A stretch of 64,000 nt of DNA from assembly GCA_949286415.1 (NCBI GenBank), contig CASEBV010000023.1, forward strand, positions 1 to 64,000, in the 5' to 3' direction. The stretch's first letter is position 1. Each line of letters begins with the position of its first letter. Made by a program: the position numbers and the translations under genes. Positions 51,063-59,873 of the stretch are shown here, piece by piece. The DNA is from an uncultured Bacteroidales bacterium (GTDB taxonomy: Bacteria; Bacteroidota; Bacteroidia; Bacteroidales; UBA932). A model generated the notes under the pieces. It saw only the letters and a program-made list of their open reading frames with translations. It was not told where the DNA came from and made no database searches.

Positions 51063-52094
51063 TTACCTTTTTCTCAGTTTGACTACATCTCCCTCACGGA
51101 GTTCAGTGCCGGGAACAAAGGAGTTCATCTTCTCCAGACTCTTCATCTGGACTCCATATCTCTGGGCTATGTCCCTCAGAGACTCGTCCCCGTCAACAAT
51201 ATGCATTTGTATATTCTTTGCCGCCTGCTTTTTCTTTTTCTGCAGATAGACGACCGTCCCCGGGAGCAGGTCGCTCTCTTCGGTCAGGTCATTGAACCTG
51301 AGGATTTCTTTCCTGAACAGTCCATTGGCCCTGGCTATATCGGAATAAGTCTCCCCAGGCACGGAATAGACGAAAGGAACCCCGTTCTGTGAATACAGCT
51401 GGCGTGAAAGTGAGAAATTGAATTTCTTTCCTTCACTTCTGTCCAGCGGCAGAGCCTGCTCCAGTTCAGACGGAGATTCAGGCAAAGCGGCAGGCACATC
51501 GTCCTTTTCCTTTGCCCTGGCCTTTCTGGACTTTTTGCCATTGTCTTCAGAACCGGCCCCGTAGCTTGAAGGCATGGTGTCAAATCTGTCGAGCCCGTAG
51601 TCCTCTATCAGCTTTATCAGTTTGCGGGGATACGCAGGGTCGGTTGCATATCCGGCCCTCTTGAGGCCGTAGGCCCAGCCGCGGTAATCCGTTATGTCCA
51701 GGTCAAAAAGAGACTTGTATCTGTCCCTGTATCTCAGAAAATCAGAATGATCCCGGAACGACTCCCATGCCGAGGCATATACGCGGAAGCATTCGCCTCT
51801 ACGGTCATCGTCATAATACATTTTCCGCCCTGTCCAGTCATGGCACTTGATTCCGAAATGATTGTTTCCCTTGACAGCAAGCTCCGACCTGCCGTTGGAG
51901 GATTCAAGCATCCCCTGCGCAAGGGTAATGCTGGCAGGGACACCGCTGCGGTACATTTCTGCCACAGCAGTCCTCGAGTATGTATCAATATATGTCTGCT
52001 GCGGGGATTTCTCCGCCTTTGACACTATGCTCCCGGCAAAAAGCAGCAGCGCAATGAGCCAGGTGCGGAATATTGTACGGATTCTGAAGTCCAT
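51063..52094 (-). CDS. Peptidoglycan glucosaminidase (GH73) with two LysM domains
   Basis: 343 residues from the ATG at 52094. Signal peptide (TWLIALLLFAGSIVSKA). GH73 domain at ~35-190: SGVPASITLAQGMLESSNGR with the catalytic Glu, NNHFGIKCHDW, and FRVYASAWESFRDHSDFL. A Lys/Arg/Glu-rich linker leads to two C-terminal LysM modules (FVYSVPGETYSDIARANGLF and MHIVDGDESLRDIAQRYGVQ) that bind peptidoglycan. It cleaves GlcNAc-MurNAc bonds in the periplasm. The inner start is preferred because the longer frame (52178) would begin upstream of the predicted transcription start. Confidence 0.92.
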   Translation of the reverse strand: MDFRIRTIFRTWLIALLLFAGSIVSKAEKSPQQTYIDTYSRTAVAEMYRSGVPASITLAQGMLESSNGRSELAVKGNNHFGIKCHDWTGRKMYYDDDRRGECFRVYASAWESFRDHSDFLRYRDRYKSLFDLDITDYRGWAYGLKRAGYATDPAYPRKLIKLIEDYGLDRFDTMPSSYGAGSEDNGKKSRKARAKEKDDVPAALPESPSELEQALPLDRSEGKKFNFSLSRQLYSQNGVPFVYSVPGETYSDIARANGLFRKEILRFNDLTEESDLLPGTVVYLQKKKKQAAKNIQMHIVDGDESLRDIAQRYGVQMKSLEKMNSFVPGTELREGDVVKLRKR

Positions 52095-52165
52095 TCCTGA
52101 AAAATTAAAATTATGCCATTCTGACAAATATCCGTAACATGTTCTGTCAAAATATCCGAAGTGTG

Positions 52166-52196
52166 CAAATTTATACAAAATGACGATGAAATCAAA
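52166..52196 (-). promoter_or_regulatory. Promoter of the glucosaminidase-mltG operon
   Basis: Minus strand TTTG (plus 52193-52196), 19-base spacer, TAAATTTG (plus 52166-52173). A full consensus match. The -33 box lies within the last codons of the rnz gene. Confidence 0.85.
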
Positions 52197-53184
52197 TGCG
52201 GAATTTTCTGAGAGGAACTTCTATGACATCACCTTCATTCGCAAGGACAGTATCCGGAAATATCTCCTGCGCCTCCTTCAGGAAGACTGAAACATCCGGG
52301 TAGCGGGACGAATAATGGCCTATCAGAAGCCTGCCGGCCCCGGCATCCCTGGCACACTCGGCCGCCTGCCTTGCTGTGGAATGATATGTCTTGGCCGCCA
52401 TGTCAGAAAGTTCCTCCGGGAATGTCGCCTCATGATACAGCAGAGTCACTCCTCCGACCCATTCATGCAGCCGCGGGAACGGCGCGGTATCACTGCAATA
52501 GGCATAGCTACGCGGAATGTATGGACGATATGTCGCTTCCCGGCAGCTTATGACGAGAGGCTCCGGACCTCCCGAGAATCGCATGAACCCGTTCTCCGGT
52601 CCCGGTTCAGCGTCAATGCCGGCGGGTCGGACCACATCTTCGCCTCTCTTGAGGGCTGCAATTTCCGCTATAGTCAGACCGTATTTTTCTATCACATCCT
52701 TACGGACATTGGGCATCGGCTCCTTTTCCCTCAGGATGAAGCCGTAGGCCTCCACCCTGTGATTGAGAGGGAATGCAAGCAGCTCGGCATTGCGGGATTC
52801 CCATACGGTCTCGGGAGCATCAGCCGACAGCACATGATGCTCGGCCTCGAATCTCATTCCTTCCCCGAAAGCCGTCTTCCAGAATTTCAGCACCTTGCCG
52901 AAATCCTTCGGGGCGAAAATGTCAAGGTGCGAGGTCCTGCCCATGAGAGCCATCGTGGACAGAAGGCCGAAGATGCCGAAGACATGGTCCCCGTGAAGAT
53001 GCGACAGACAGACGGTACCGATGTTGAGATAGGAGAGTCTCATCCTGCGCATCTGCATCTGCGTCCCTTCGCCGCAGTCAAACAAAAACAAGCGCCCCCG
53101 CACATCGAGCACTTGGGCGCTTGGATATCTTTTCATAGTGGGCAGGGCCGAAGCCGTGCCCAATATGTTGAGTGTAAAGTTCAT
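52192..53184 (-). CDS. rnz: Ribonuclease Z
   Basis: 330 residues. Removes 3' trailers of tRNA precursors. Metallo-beta-lactamase motif SHLHGDHVFGIFGL; N-terminal LGTASALPT; FDCGEGTQMQMRR; the flexible exosite region (~140-190); and the C-terminal ligands in YHEATF, YHSTARQAA and IGHYSSRY. Cytosolic. It starts 12 bases after rpsA, with no terminator between, so the two are probably co-transcribed. Pairs naturally with the CCA-adding enzyme also in this window. Confidence 0.96.
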   Translation of the reverse strand: MNFTLNILGTASALPTMKRYPSAQVLDVRGRLFLFDCGEGTQMQMRRMRLSYLNIGTVCLSHLHGDHVFGIFGLLSTMALMGRTSHLDIFAPKDFGKVLKFWKTAFGEGMRFEAEHHVLSADAPETVWESRNAELLAFPLNHRVEAYGFILREKEPMPNVRKDVIEKYGLTIAEIAALKRGEDVVRPAGIDAEPGPENGFMRFSGGPEPLVISCREATYRPYIPRSYAYCSDTAPFPRLHEWVGGVTLLYHEATFPEELSDMAAKTYHSTARQAAECARDAGAGRLLIGHYSSRYPDVSVFLKEAQEIFPDTVLANEGDVIEVPLRKFRI

Positions 53185-53196
53185 CGGCAGAGAAGA

Positions 53197-55071
53197 TTAC
53201 TCGCCTTTCTCAAGCTTGTCCTTGAGGGCGGCAAGCTCAGTGATGTCACCGAGAGTCGTCTTCTCAATATTGGAGTTGATCTTCTTTACTGCCTTCTTGG
53301 TATTGTCTGATTCAGAAGCAGGTCTTTCAACCTTCTTCTCCTCAACTGCAGCATAAGTCTTCACATGAGAAAGAGTGATTCTCTTTGTGCTGCGCTTGAG
53401 TTCAGTGACCTTGAACGGAAGCACATCGCCCGCAACCGGCATTGTGCCGTCTTCCTTGACAAGTTCCTTGCTGCTGCAGAATGCCTCCACATCGTTGTCA
53501 AGGGTTACAGTGGCGCCCTTGTCTGAAATTGAGGCAATCTTGCCGTCATGCACAGTGCCGACAGAGAATTTGCTCTCGACCTCATCCCATGGGTTAGGGA
53601 GAAGCTGCTTGTGGCCGAGGCTGAGCTTGTGGTTCTCCTCGTCGAAGTCAAGGATGACAACATCAATCTTGTCTCCCGGCTGAACGAACTCTGACGGATG
53701 CTTGATCTTGGTCCACGAAATGTCGCTGATGTGCACAAGACCTTCGATGCCTTCCTCAAGTTCCGCGAATACACCGAAGTTGGTGATGTTGCGCACAACG
53801 GCAGTATGCTTGGAGCCTACAGGATATTTCTCGCGGATGTTCTCCCATGGATTAGGCACAAGCTGCTTGAGTCCGAGGGACATCTTCTTCTCTTCCCTGT
53901 CGAGTGTAAGAATCTGGGCCTCAACTTCGTCTCCCACCTTCAGGAAATCCTGTGCGATGCGGAGTCTCGGAGACCATGACATCTCGGAGACATGGATGAG
54001 GCCTTCTACGCCCGGCTCGATCTCAACGAATGCGCCGTAGTCAGCGATGAGGACAACTTTGCCTTTCACCTTGTCGCCGACCTTGAGGTTCGGGTCAAGG
54101 GCATCCCAAGGATGTACGGTAAGCTGCTTGAGTCCGAGGGCGATTCTCTTCTTGGCCTCGTCAAAGTCAAGGATAACGACCCTGATCTTCTGGTCAAGCT
54201 GCACGACTTCCTCCGGATGATTGATGCGGCCCCATGAAAGGTCTGTGATGTGGATGAGTCCGTCCACACCGCCGAGGTCCACGAATACACCGTAAGGAGT
54301 GATGTTCTTTACAGTACCCTCGAGTACCTGTCCTTTCTCGAGCTTGCTGATGATCTCGCTCTTCTGCTGCTCGAGCTCTGCCTCGATGAGGGCCTTGTGG
54401 GAAACGACCACATTCCGGAACTCCTGGTTGATCTTGACAATCTTGAAGTCCATTGTAGTGTCGACATACTGGTCGTAGTCCCTGATAGGCTTGATGTCAA
54501 TCTGTGAGCCCGGAAGGAAGGCCTCGATGCCGAAGATGTCGACAATCATGCCGCCCTTTGTACGGGTCTTGACATAACCTTTGACGATTTCATTGTTGTT
54601 GTATGCCTGGTTGACCATATCCCAGGAGCGGAGAGCGCGTGCCTTCTTGTGAGAGAGGACGAGCTGCCCCTTCTTGTCTTCGGCGGTCTCGACATACACT
54701 TCCACCTTGTCTCCGACCTTCAGATCAGGATTGTAGCGGAACTCAGGAGCCATGATGACACCTTCGCTCTTGTAGCCGATGTTCACGATGACTTCCCTCT
54801 TGCTGATGGCTGTGACTACACCCTCCACAACTTCGTTCTCGACTACTTTCGAGAGGGTCTTGTCATACTCCTGTGCGACAGCCTTCTTGTCTTCCTTGCC
54901 GTAGATGTCGCCGTCGTTTTCAAATGAATCCCAGTCGAACTTGTCCGGATCTACCGAAGCGTTCAGCACCGGGCTGCTGGTCTTTTCTGCTGCGGGAGCC
55001 TCTGCTGCAGGAGTCTCTGCTGCCTGAGCCACCGGAGTCTCCTCCGCAACAACTGTCTTGTTTTCTTCCAT
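53197..55071 (-). CDS. rpsA: 30S ribosomal protein S1
   Basis: 624 residues. Six S1 RNA-binding repeats. The later ones show the usual core (for example GTVKNITPYGVFVDLGGVDG, LIADYGAFVEIEPGVEGLIH and RNITNFGVFAELEEGIEGLV, each followed by LIHVSEMSW-type ends). The acidic Ala/Glu/Pro-rich N-terminus (~1-35) and a basic tail are extra, as in other Bacteroidota. S1 recruits mRNA to the 30S subunit, important where Shine-Dalgarno sites are weak, as in this genome. High-expression codon use is obvious. It has a complete promoter and a leader of about 80 bases. Confidence 0.97.
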   Translation of the reverse strand: MEENKTVVAEETPVAQAAETPAAEAPAAEKTSSPVLNASVDPDKFDWDSFENDGDIYGKEDKKAVAQEYDKTLSKVVENEVVEGVVTAISKREVIVNIGYKSEGVIMAPEFRYNPDLKVGDKVEVYVETAEDKKGQLVLSHKKARALRSWDMVNQAYNNNEIVKGYVKTRTKGGMIVDIFGIEAFLPGSQIDIKPIRDYDQYVDTTMDFKIVKINQEFRNVVVSHKALIEAELEQQKSEIISKLEKGQVLEGTVKNITPYGVFVDLGGVDGLIHITDLSWGRINHPEEVVQLDQKIRVVILDFDEAKKRIALGLKQLTVHPWDALDPNLKVGDKVKGKVVLIADYGAFVEIEPGVEGLIHVSEMSWSPRLRIAQDFLKVGDEVEAQILTLDREEKKMSLGLKQLVPNPWENIREKYPVGSKHTAVVRNITNFGVFAELEEGIEGLVHISDISWTKIKHPSEFVQPGDKIDVVILDFDEENHKLSLGHKQLLPNPWDEVESKFSVGTVHDGKIASISDKGATVTLDNDVEAFCSSKELVKEDGTMPVAGDVLPFKVTELKRSTKRITLSHVKTYAAVEEKKVERPASESDNTKKAVKKINSNIEKTTLGDITELAALKDKLEKGE

Positions 55072-55160
55072 AATAATGTAAATTAAAACAAATTAGTGGG
55101 TTTGACTTTATTTCCATGCCTTGCCGGGGCAAAAAAATGCGCACCCGGTCAAAAGGCGCG

Positions 55161-55191
55161 CAAATATATGCATAAATTCCGTATTGTCAAA
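55161..55191 (-). promoter_or_regulatory. rpsA promoter (-33 and -7 boxes)
   Basis: Minus strand TTTG (plus 55188-55191), 19-base spacer, TATATTTG (plus 55161-55168): full consensus. The leader to the ATG contains a small TTGCC/GGCAA stem but nothing that looks like an S1 autoregulation site. Confidence 0.85.
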
Positions 55192-55238
55192 CTTTTCTGT
55201 GCCTTAATATCACACTTTCATATCATATCCATGTCTCT

Positions 55239-56186
55239 TCAGAGCATTCTCCTCTTCTTGAATATCAGCAGAATCATGCCGAACGACAGCAGCATCAGCC
55301 CCAATATTATCGCCCAGTCCCAATTTGTGCCGGTCATCGGGAGCACCACATTCATGCCATAGAAGCTCGCAATCAGGGTCGGCGGCATCAACAGAAGGGA
55401 AACGAGAGTGAAGACTTTCATTATCTTGTTCTGGTCCAGATTGATAAGACCTATCACGGTATTCTGCAGATACTCCAGCCTCTCAAATCCGAAATTGGTA
55501 TGGTTGATGAGGGACGATATGTCCTTCAGCATCACATTCAGCTTTGACTGGAGCTCATGCGGGTATTTGCTGCTCTTGAGCAGGCTCGATATGACACGCT
55601 GCTTGTCGACTATGTTCTCGCGCACCAGCATCGTGTTCTCCTGCAGCTGGTTGATGTCAAGGAGGAACTCCTCGTTGATGTCCTCGCCGAGGCTGACTTT
55701 CCTGTTGTATTGCTCTATTTCCTTGGACATGAGCTCAATCATGTCGGCATCAAGGTCAATCCTCTGCTCAAGTATGCTCACGAACACCCGGAATCCCGAC
55801 GGATACATCTTCGGGAAAGCGAGCATCCTGCGCTGAAGGTCGGTGAAACTCCTGAGCGGACATTCCCTGAGGGTAGTCAGTACATTTCCGGTGATGATGA
55901 ATGAGACCGCCTCCATTGAATACTCCTCCGGTCCCGGAATAAGGAAGTTGGTATTGGCGAAAATGGCGTTCTCCGTCTCTGAAAACCTTGACGAACTCTC
56001 GATTTCTTCGGCTGTCGCGCGGCTCTGGATTGTAGTCCCGACAAAAGCCTCCGCAGCCCGCTTTTCGTCTCCAGAAGGCGCGAAAAGGTCTATCCAGACC
56101 ACATCCTGCATCTTCAGGCTCCTGAACATGTCCTCCGACTGCGACATCAGCATCTGACCGTTTGACTTGTAGAAGATTTCAATCAT
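55239..56186 (-). CDS. corA: CorA-like magnesium/divalent-metal transporter
   Basis: 315 residues. N-terminal cytosolic funnel domain, long helix, then two C-terminal membrane helices joined by the selectivity loop. The GMN signature is present in FYGMNVVLPM, preceded by LVSLLLMPPTLIAS and followed by WAIILGLMLLSFGMILLIF, ending with a basic KKRRML tail. Forms a pentameric Mg2+ (or Co2+/Ni2+) channel in the inner membrane. Own promoter; lies between rpsA and mntP on the minus strand. Confidence 0.95.
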   Translation of the reverse strand: MIEIFYKSNGQMLMSQSEDMFRSLKMQDVVWIDLFAPSGDEKRAAEAFVGTTIQSRATAEEIESSSRFSETENAIFANTNFLIPGPEEYSMEAVSFIITGNVLTTLRECPLRSFTDLQRRMLAFPKMYPSGFRVFVSILEQRIDLDADMIELMSKEIEQYNRKVSLGEDINEEFLLDINQLQENTMLVRENIVDKQRVISSLLKSSKYPHELQSKLNVMLKDISSLINHTNFGFERLEYLQNTVIGLINLDQNKIMKVFTLVSLLLMPPTLIASFYGMNVVLPMTGTNWDWAIILGLMLLSFGMILLIFKKRRML

Positions 56187-56248
56187 AACGACTTCAGTTT
56201 TGTTCCGGCACGCAGTCGGAAAAGTTTGACATAATTGATACAGACTGG

Positions 56249-56279
56249 CAAAAGTATGGATTTCTGATGAAATTTCAAA
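56249..56279 (-). promoter_or_regulatory. corA promoter (-33 and -7 boxes)
   Basis: Minus strand TTTG (plus 56276-56279), 19-base spacer, TACTTTTG (plus 56249-56256). Full consensus; leader about 60 bases. No Mg2+-sensing riboswitch-like structure noted. Confidence 0.8.
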
Positions 56280-56308
56280 TTTTATGTTTACCTGACATCA
56301 CCCTGAAA

Positions 56309-56857
56309 TCATATCAGGAGCCGGATGCCTATGGCTATGAGCACGAGGCCTCCGGCGACTCTTGCCGGTGTCCCGAACCTGCAGCCGACAAGGCTGCCGC
56401 AGACAACTCCGAATACGGCCGCAAGGACAGTCATGGCGAAGACGGCGACCGTGAGAGAAATCGCAGGAGAAAATTCCATCCCTGTCATGGCCAGCGACAC
56501 TCCCACGGCAAATGCATCCACACTCGTGGCAAACGCAGCCAGAAGCAGATGCCTCATTCCGTTCAGACAGACATTCTCATCGGACTTCCTGACTGCAGAC
56601 CATATCATTGAACCGCCGATATAAAGGAGTATCACAAACCCGATTATATGTGCCGCCTGATGGACGAACGAAGCCACGGAAGCACCTAAAAGCCAGCCGG
56701 CAAAAATCAGTCCGGCCTGCATGATGCCGAAAGCCAGGGAGACTTTCAGCACTTTAGAAGGGGACATGCGCCCCAGTGACACGCTTCCGCTCATCGACAC
56801 GACAAGAGTATCCACGCTCAACGAAAGCGACAGAAGCAAGATTTCAATGAAATTCAT
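56309..56857 (-). CDS. mntP: Putative manganese efflux pump MntP
   Basis: 182 residues from the ATG at 56857, behind AAAGGA. Six membrane helices in two inverted halves, each with a conserved Asp-containing motif: SLSVDTLVVSMSGS near the start and FATSVDAFAVGVSLAM in the middle. It exports Mn2+ across the inner membrane in enterobacteria; conservation of both Asp motifs supports the same use here. A longer frame (to 57019) runs into recR and is not needed. Last gene of the kinase-recR-mntP run; there is no yybP-type manganese riboswitch in the 67-base gap to recR. Confidence 0.93.
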   Translation of the reverse strand: MNFIEILLLSLSLSVDTLVVSMSGSVSLGRMSPSKVLKVSLAFGIMQAGLIFAGWLLGASVASFVHQAAHIIGFVILLYIGGSMIWSAVRKSDENVCLNGMRHLLLAAFATSVDAFAVGVSLAMTGMEFSPAISLTVAVFAMTVLAAVFGVVCGSLVGCRFGTPARVAGGLVLIAIGIRLLI

Positions 56858-56924
56858 AGTAAGATCCTTTTGCCTGTTGAAAATTTCCCGGGCAAGGTTC
56901 TTTTCCGTCCCGTGTCCGAGGACT

Positions 56925-57587
56925 TCACGGACGGAAAATCTGTCTGTTGACAATCGACCTTCCCAGCGTAAGTTCGTCCGCATATTCAAGGTCGTCCCCG
57001 AAGCCAAGCCCTCGGGCAAGCGACGATACCTTCACTCCATATTTTTCAATCTGCCTGTAAATATAGAATGCAGTGGTCTCACCCTCCACATCTCCGCTCA
57101 ATGCAAGTATCACTTCCATTCCACCCTCCGGAAGCGGGGCTGTTCCTGCGGGACTGCCGGGACTGCAGCCGCACCCGGCAGCCACCCTGTCCACAAGTTC
57201 CCGGATTGTCAGGTCCGAAGGCCCCACGCCGTTAATCGGCGATATGATGCCGCCAAGCACATGATACAGGCCATGGTACTGTCCCGTATTCTCAATGCTC
57301 ATCACATCCCTCACACTCTCCACCACACATACGGTATTCCTGTCCCGGGAAAGATCCGAGCAGATGGAACACACGTCATCGTCAGAAATCATCCTGCATA
57401 CGCGGCAATATCTGACATCATCCCTGAGCCGGTTGATTGCTGACGTAAAGTGGTGCACATTCTCCTGCGGCTGACGCAGAAGATGCAGGGCAAGCCTCAA
57501 CGCACTTCTCTTTCCGACCCCCGGAAGCATATTTATCGCATCCACCGCGTCTGCGAGAAGTTTCGACGGATAATTCTCCTTATACAT
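56925..57587 (-). CDS. recR: Recombination protein RecR
   Basis: 220 residues from the ATG at 57587 ([20 protein letters not shown]). Helix-hairpin-helix [19 protein letters not shown], zinc site with four cysteines (CRVCRMI and CSICSD), and a Toprim domain beginning [14 protein letters not shown]. With RecF/RecO it loads RecA on gapped DNA. An insertion of ~20 residues ([18 protein letters not shown]) sits inside the Toprim part before [12 protein letters not shown]. The start overlaps the kinase stop by 8 bases; a GTG/ATG-type start at 57617 is less likely. Confidence 0.95.
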   Translation of the reverse strand: MYKENYPSKLLADAVDAINMLPGVGKRSALRLALHLLRQPQENVHHFTSAINRLRDDVRYCRVCRMISDDDVCSICSDLSRDRNTVCVVESVRDVMSIENTGQYHGLYHVLGGIISPINGVGPSDLTIRELVDRVAAGCGCSPGSPAGTAPLPEGGMEVILALSGDVEGETTAFYIYRQIEKYGVKVSSLARGLGFGDDLEYADELTLGRSIVNRQIFRP

Positions 57588-58458
57588 CACCAATCCCTTT
57601 AATTGATTGTTTCCCATTATGGTACAGCAGAAGTCCGTCCATCGGAGCAGGTGCGAACCTGACGAACCTTAGCCCGTATTCCTCTCCGATACTTCCGAGA
57701 ATGCCCCGGCAGGCGTACCCGAACGAACCAGTCACGGACACCCGGTCCTCCCCATTGCCGTATCTGAGCAATGACCTTTCGATAAAATTCCGGAAATTCC
57801 TGCAAATCATCTCATGTATATACGGATTGTCCTTCCATTTCATGATATACGGGGCAAAGGCGGCCATGTCTGCAGCAGGATGCGCACCTTTGTATACAAA
57901 GTTCACAATCTTGTTATAGTCAAGGCCGTATGTCTCCCCGAAATCATCCGAGACTTCTGCCGGAAGCAATTCCTTTATATAGTCCGAAAGAAACATCCGC
58001 CCGAGAGATGCGGCACTGCCCTCATCTCCGAGCACAAAGCCTCCCGGACGAATATTCTTCACTATTTTATTTCCGTCATACAGACAGCTGTTTGAACCTG
58101 TCCCGAGGATTGCCGCAATCCCCGGCTGCTTTCCGCACAAACCGCGGGCTGCCGCAAGAAGATCCGAATGGAAGTGACAGATCGCCGACGGAAAAGCCTC
58201 CATGACGGCATCAGCCCCGGACGGAAAAGCATCAGTTATGCCGGCCCCATAAAAAAAAAGTTCCCCGACATCTCCCGAAGCATCAAATCCGGCATCGGAC
58301 ACAAAAGAAACAGCGTCAAGCATCGCCCGGGACACCGACAAAGTATCCGCCGCAGCCATATTCAGGCCGGCTATCCTGAAGCGGGAACGCACTCCGCCTT
58401 CCGCATCCAGAAGACAGCAGTCAGTCTTCGTCGCCCCGCTTTCCATTATGAGTACCAT
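57580..58458 (-). CDS. N-acetylglucosamine kinase-like BadF/BcrAD-type ATPase
   Basis: 292 residues from the ATG at 58458. ASKHA sugar-kinase fold: phosphate-1 motif [14 protein letters not shown] (an E replaces the more usual D), phosphate-2 [14 protein letters not shown], then [16 protein letters not shown]. It phosphorylates an amino sugar or a related carbohydrate in the cytosol; GlcNAc is the common guess for this branch. The earlier in-frame codons (to 58572) pass over the predicted promoter and are excluded. First gene of an operon with recR and mntP. Confidence 0.87.
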   Translation of the reverse strand: MVLIMESGATKTDCCLLDAEGGVRSRFRIAGLNMAAADTLSVSRAMLDAVSFVSDAGFDASGDVGELFFYGAGITDAFPSGADAVMEAFPSAICHFHSDLLAAARGLCGKQPGIAAILGTGSNSCLYDGNKIVKNIRPGGFVLGDEGSAASLGRMFLSDYIKELLPAEVSDDFGETYGLDYNKIVNFVYKGAHPAADMAAFAPYIMKWKDNPYIHEMICRNFRNFIERSLLRYGNGEDRVSVTGSFGYACRGILGSIGEEYGLRFVRFAPAPMDGLLLYHNGKQSIKGIGDV

Positions 58459-58502
58459 ACCTTTGCCATTTTGCTCCCGACCTGCACCGGAATGAAAGAC
58501 GA

Positions 58503-58533
58503 CAAATTTAATCAAATTCGGATATTCCGCAAG
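58503..58533 (-). promoter_or_regulatory. Promoter of the kinase-recR-mntP operon
   Basis: Minus strand TAAATTTG (plus 58503-58510) with CTTG, one mismatch to TTTG, 19 bases upstream (plus 58530-58533). It lies upstream of the chosen ATG at 58458 and downstream of the longer frame's start, deciding the start. Confidence 0.65.
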
Positions 58534-58545
58534 CACGATTTTCAC

Positions 58546-58553
58546 TATATTTG
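58546..58553 (+). promoter_or_regulatory. Promoter -7 box for the FKBP gene
   Basis: TATATTTG(C) fits TAnnTTTG. ATG 58575 follows after a short leader; the earlier in-frame ATG-like start at 58551 overlaps the box and is rejected. No clear -33 TTTG. Confidence 0.55.
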
Positions 58554-58574
58554 CCGCTTGTAAATATAGCAATT

Positions 58575-59180
58575 ATGGACAAGAACAGTTATGCATTGGG
58601 CATGAGCATCGCCCACAACATGATTTCGTCAGGAGTGAAGGAAGTGGCTTTCGAAGATTTTGTATCAGGACTCAAAGCCGTACTCACGGGAGCAAAGCCT
58701 GAAATCTCTTTCGATGAGGCTGCCGGCCTTCTGGACAAATATTTCGCAGACATTGAAAATAAGCAGCGTTCTGAAGCAGCCGCAATGGGAGCCGCAATGA
58801 AAAAGGAAGGAGAGGAATTCCTCGCTGCAAATGCAGGGAAAGAAGGTGTAAAAGTCCTTCCGAGCGGCCTGCAGTATAAAGTTCTCACTGAAGGTTCCGG
58901 GAAGAAGCCGGGCCCGAAGGACAAGGTAAAATGCCACTACTGCGGCACCTTCCCTGACGGCACGAAGTTCGACAGCTCATACGACAGGGGCGAGCCCGCA
59001 GTATTCGGTGTCAACCAGGTGATTGCAGGATGGACAGAAGCTCTTCAGCTCATGTCCGAGGGCTCGAAATGGGAACTCTACATCCCATACAATCTCGGAT
59101 ACGGCGAACATGGGGCTCCGGGGGCAATCCCTCCATACAGCGCCCTCGTCTTCACCGTCGAGCTGATCTCCGTGCTCTGA
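58575..59180 (+). CDS. FKBP-type peptidyl-prolyl cis-trans isomerase
   Basis: 201 residues. N-terminal helical dimerisation domain (~1-90; MDKNSYALGMSIAHNM), then FKBP fold at ~105-201: VLPSGLQYKVLTEGSG, KVKCHYCGTFPDGTKFDSSYDRG, VIAGWTEALQLMSEGSKWELYIP and YGEHGAPGAIPPYSALVFTVEL. Active-site aromatic and Asp residues (YCG, FDSS, VIAGW, ALVF) are kept. No signal peptide, so cytosolic folding helper, resembling FklB/Mip in layout. Convergent with the NUDIX gene and separated by a terminator. Confidence 0.93.
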   Translation: MDKNSYALGMSIAHNMISSGVKEVAFEDFVSGLKAVLTGAKPEISFDEAAGLLDKYFADIENKQRSEAAAMGAAMKKEGEEFLAANAGKEGVKVLPSGLQYKVLTEGSGKKPGPKDKVKCHYCGTFPDGTKFDSSYDRGEPAVFGVNQVIAGWTEALQLMSEGSKWELYIPYNLGYGEHGAPGAIPPYSALVFTVELISVL

Positions 59181-59190
59181 TGCCAGACAG

Positions 59191-59239
59191 AAAACACCTG
59201 CCTGCCGCATGACCAATATGCATCAGAGCAGGTGATTTT
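59191..59239. terminator. Bidirectional hairpin between FKBP and NUDIX genes
   Basis: CACCTGC (59195-59201) pairs with GCAGGTG (59228-59234), extended by AAAA/TTTT with one bulge; an inner GCAT/ATGC pair fills the loop. It overlaps the end of the NUDIX gene. Confidence 0.65.
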
Positions 59240-59873
59240 CCGCAAAATATTTCCATAGTGGGGCAGCCATCAGTGACTGCCTTATTTTGTCTCCTGTCAA
59301 CAGCATGCGCACCTGCCCGAGGGACATGAGGCAGACCCTGAGGTCTTCCGTGCTGTCAAGGTGCTGGCCGGAAAGTTTCTTCACCCCGACAGCCAGAAAA
59401 CAATGCGTCAGGTTGCTCGTGGTGCTGCAGTTGCCGGATATGACCATGAGCTCCTTCCATTCTCCCCCGCCGTATCCGGTCTCTTCCCCGAGCTCTCTTC
59501 TGGCAGCCTGCTGCGGAGTCTCTCCCTTTTCCATTACACCCGCAGGGATTTCGTAGCATGTCTTTCCCAACCCCTGGCGGAACTGACGCTCCATCACAAA
59601 GTCCCCGTCTTCCGTAATTGCGATTACATTCACCCAGTCAGGATATTCCAGCACATAGAATTCCGGGTTGACTCTGCCGTCAGGCAGCCTCACCTTGTCA
59701 TGCCTTACGGTCAGCCAGGGCCGCCTGAACAGATATTCGCTGCTGAGGGTCTCCCACCTGCCGTCATCGCCGACAGCCTTGTCCATATCCAGCACCTGAC
59801 TTCCGGCAACGGCCGGATTTTCTTTCATTTCTTCAGATTTCATGTCTTTTGCAGTAATCATATTTATCCCCAT
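59223..59873 (-). CDS. NUDIX hydrolase, ADP-ribose pyrophosphatase-like
   Basis: 216 residues. NUDIX box GVMEKGETPQQAARRELGEE plus TG, matching GX5EX7REUXEEXGU, with the family lead-in VMERQFRQGLGKTCYEIPAG. Upstream strand RRPWLTVRHDKVRLPDGRV and the downstream PLWKYF tail fit the ADP-ribose pyrophosphatase branch, which hydrolyses ADP-ribose to AMP and ribose-5-phosphate. The first ~30 residues are not part of the fold. Start at 59873 overlaps the AddA-like gene stop by 10 bases; an ATG at 59861 just past that stop is equally plausible. Confidence 0.9.
   Translation of the reverse strand: MGINMITAKDMKSEEMKENPAVAGSQVLDMDKAVGDDGRWETLSSEYLFRRPWLTVRHDKVRLPDGRVNPEFYVLEYPDWVNVIAITEDGDFVMERQFRQGLGKTCYEIPAGVMEKGETPQQAARRELGEETGYGGGEWKELMVISGNCSTTSNLTHCFLAVGVKKLSGQHLDSTEDLRVCLMSLGQVRMLLTGDKIRQSLMAAPLWKYFAENHLL

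Noticed and set aside
56857-56925. Manganese riboswitch (yybP-ykoY type) ahead of mntP
   Set aside because: The gap to recR is only 67 bases and lacks the conserved bulged core; mntP seems to be read from the upstream operon promoter.
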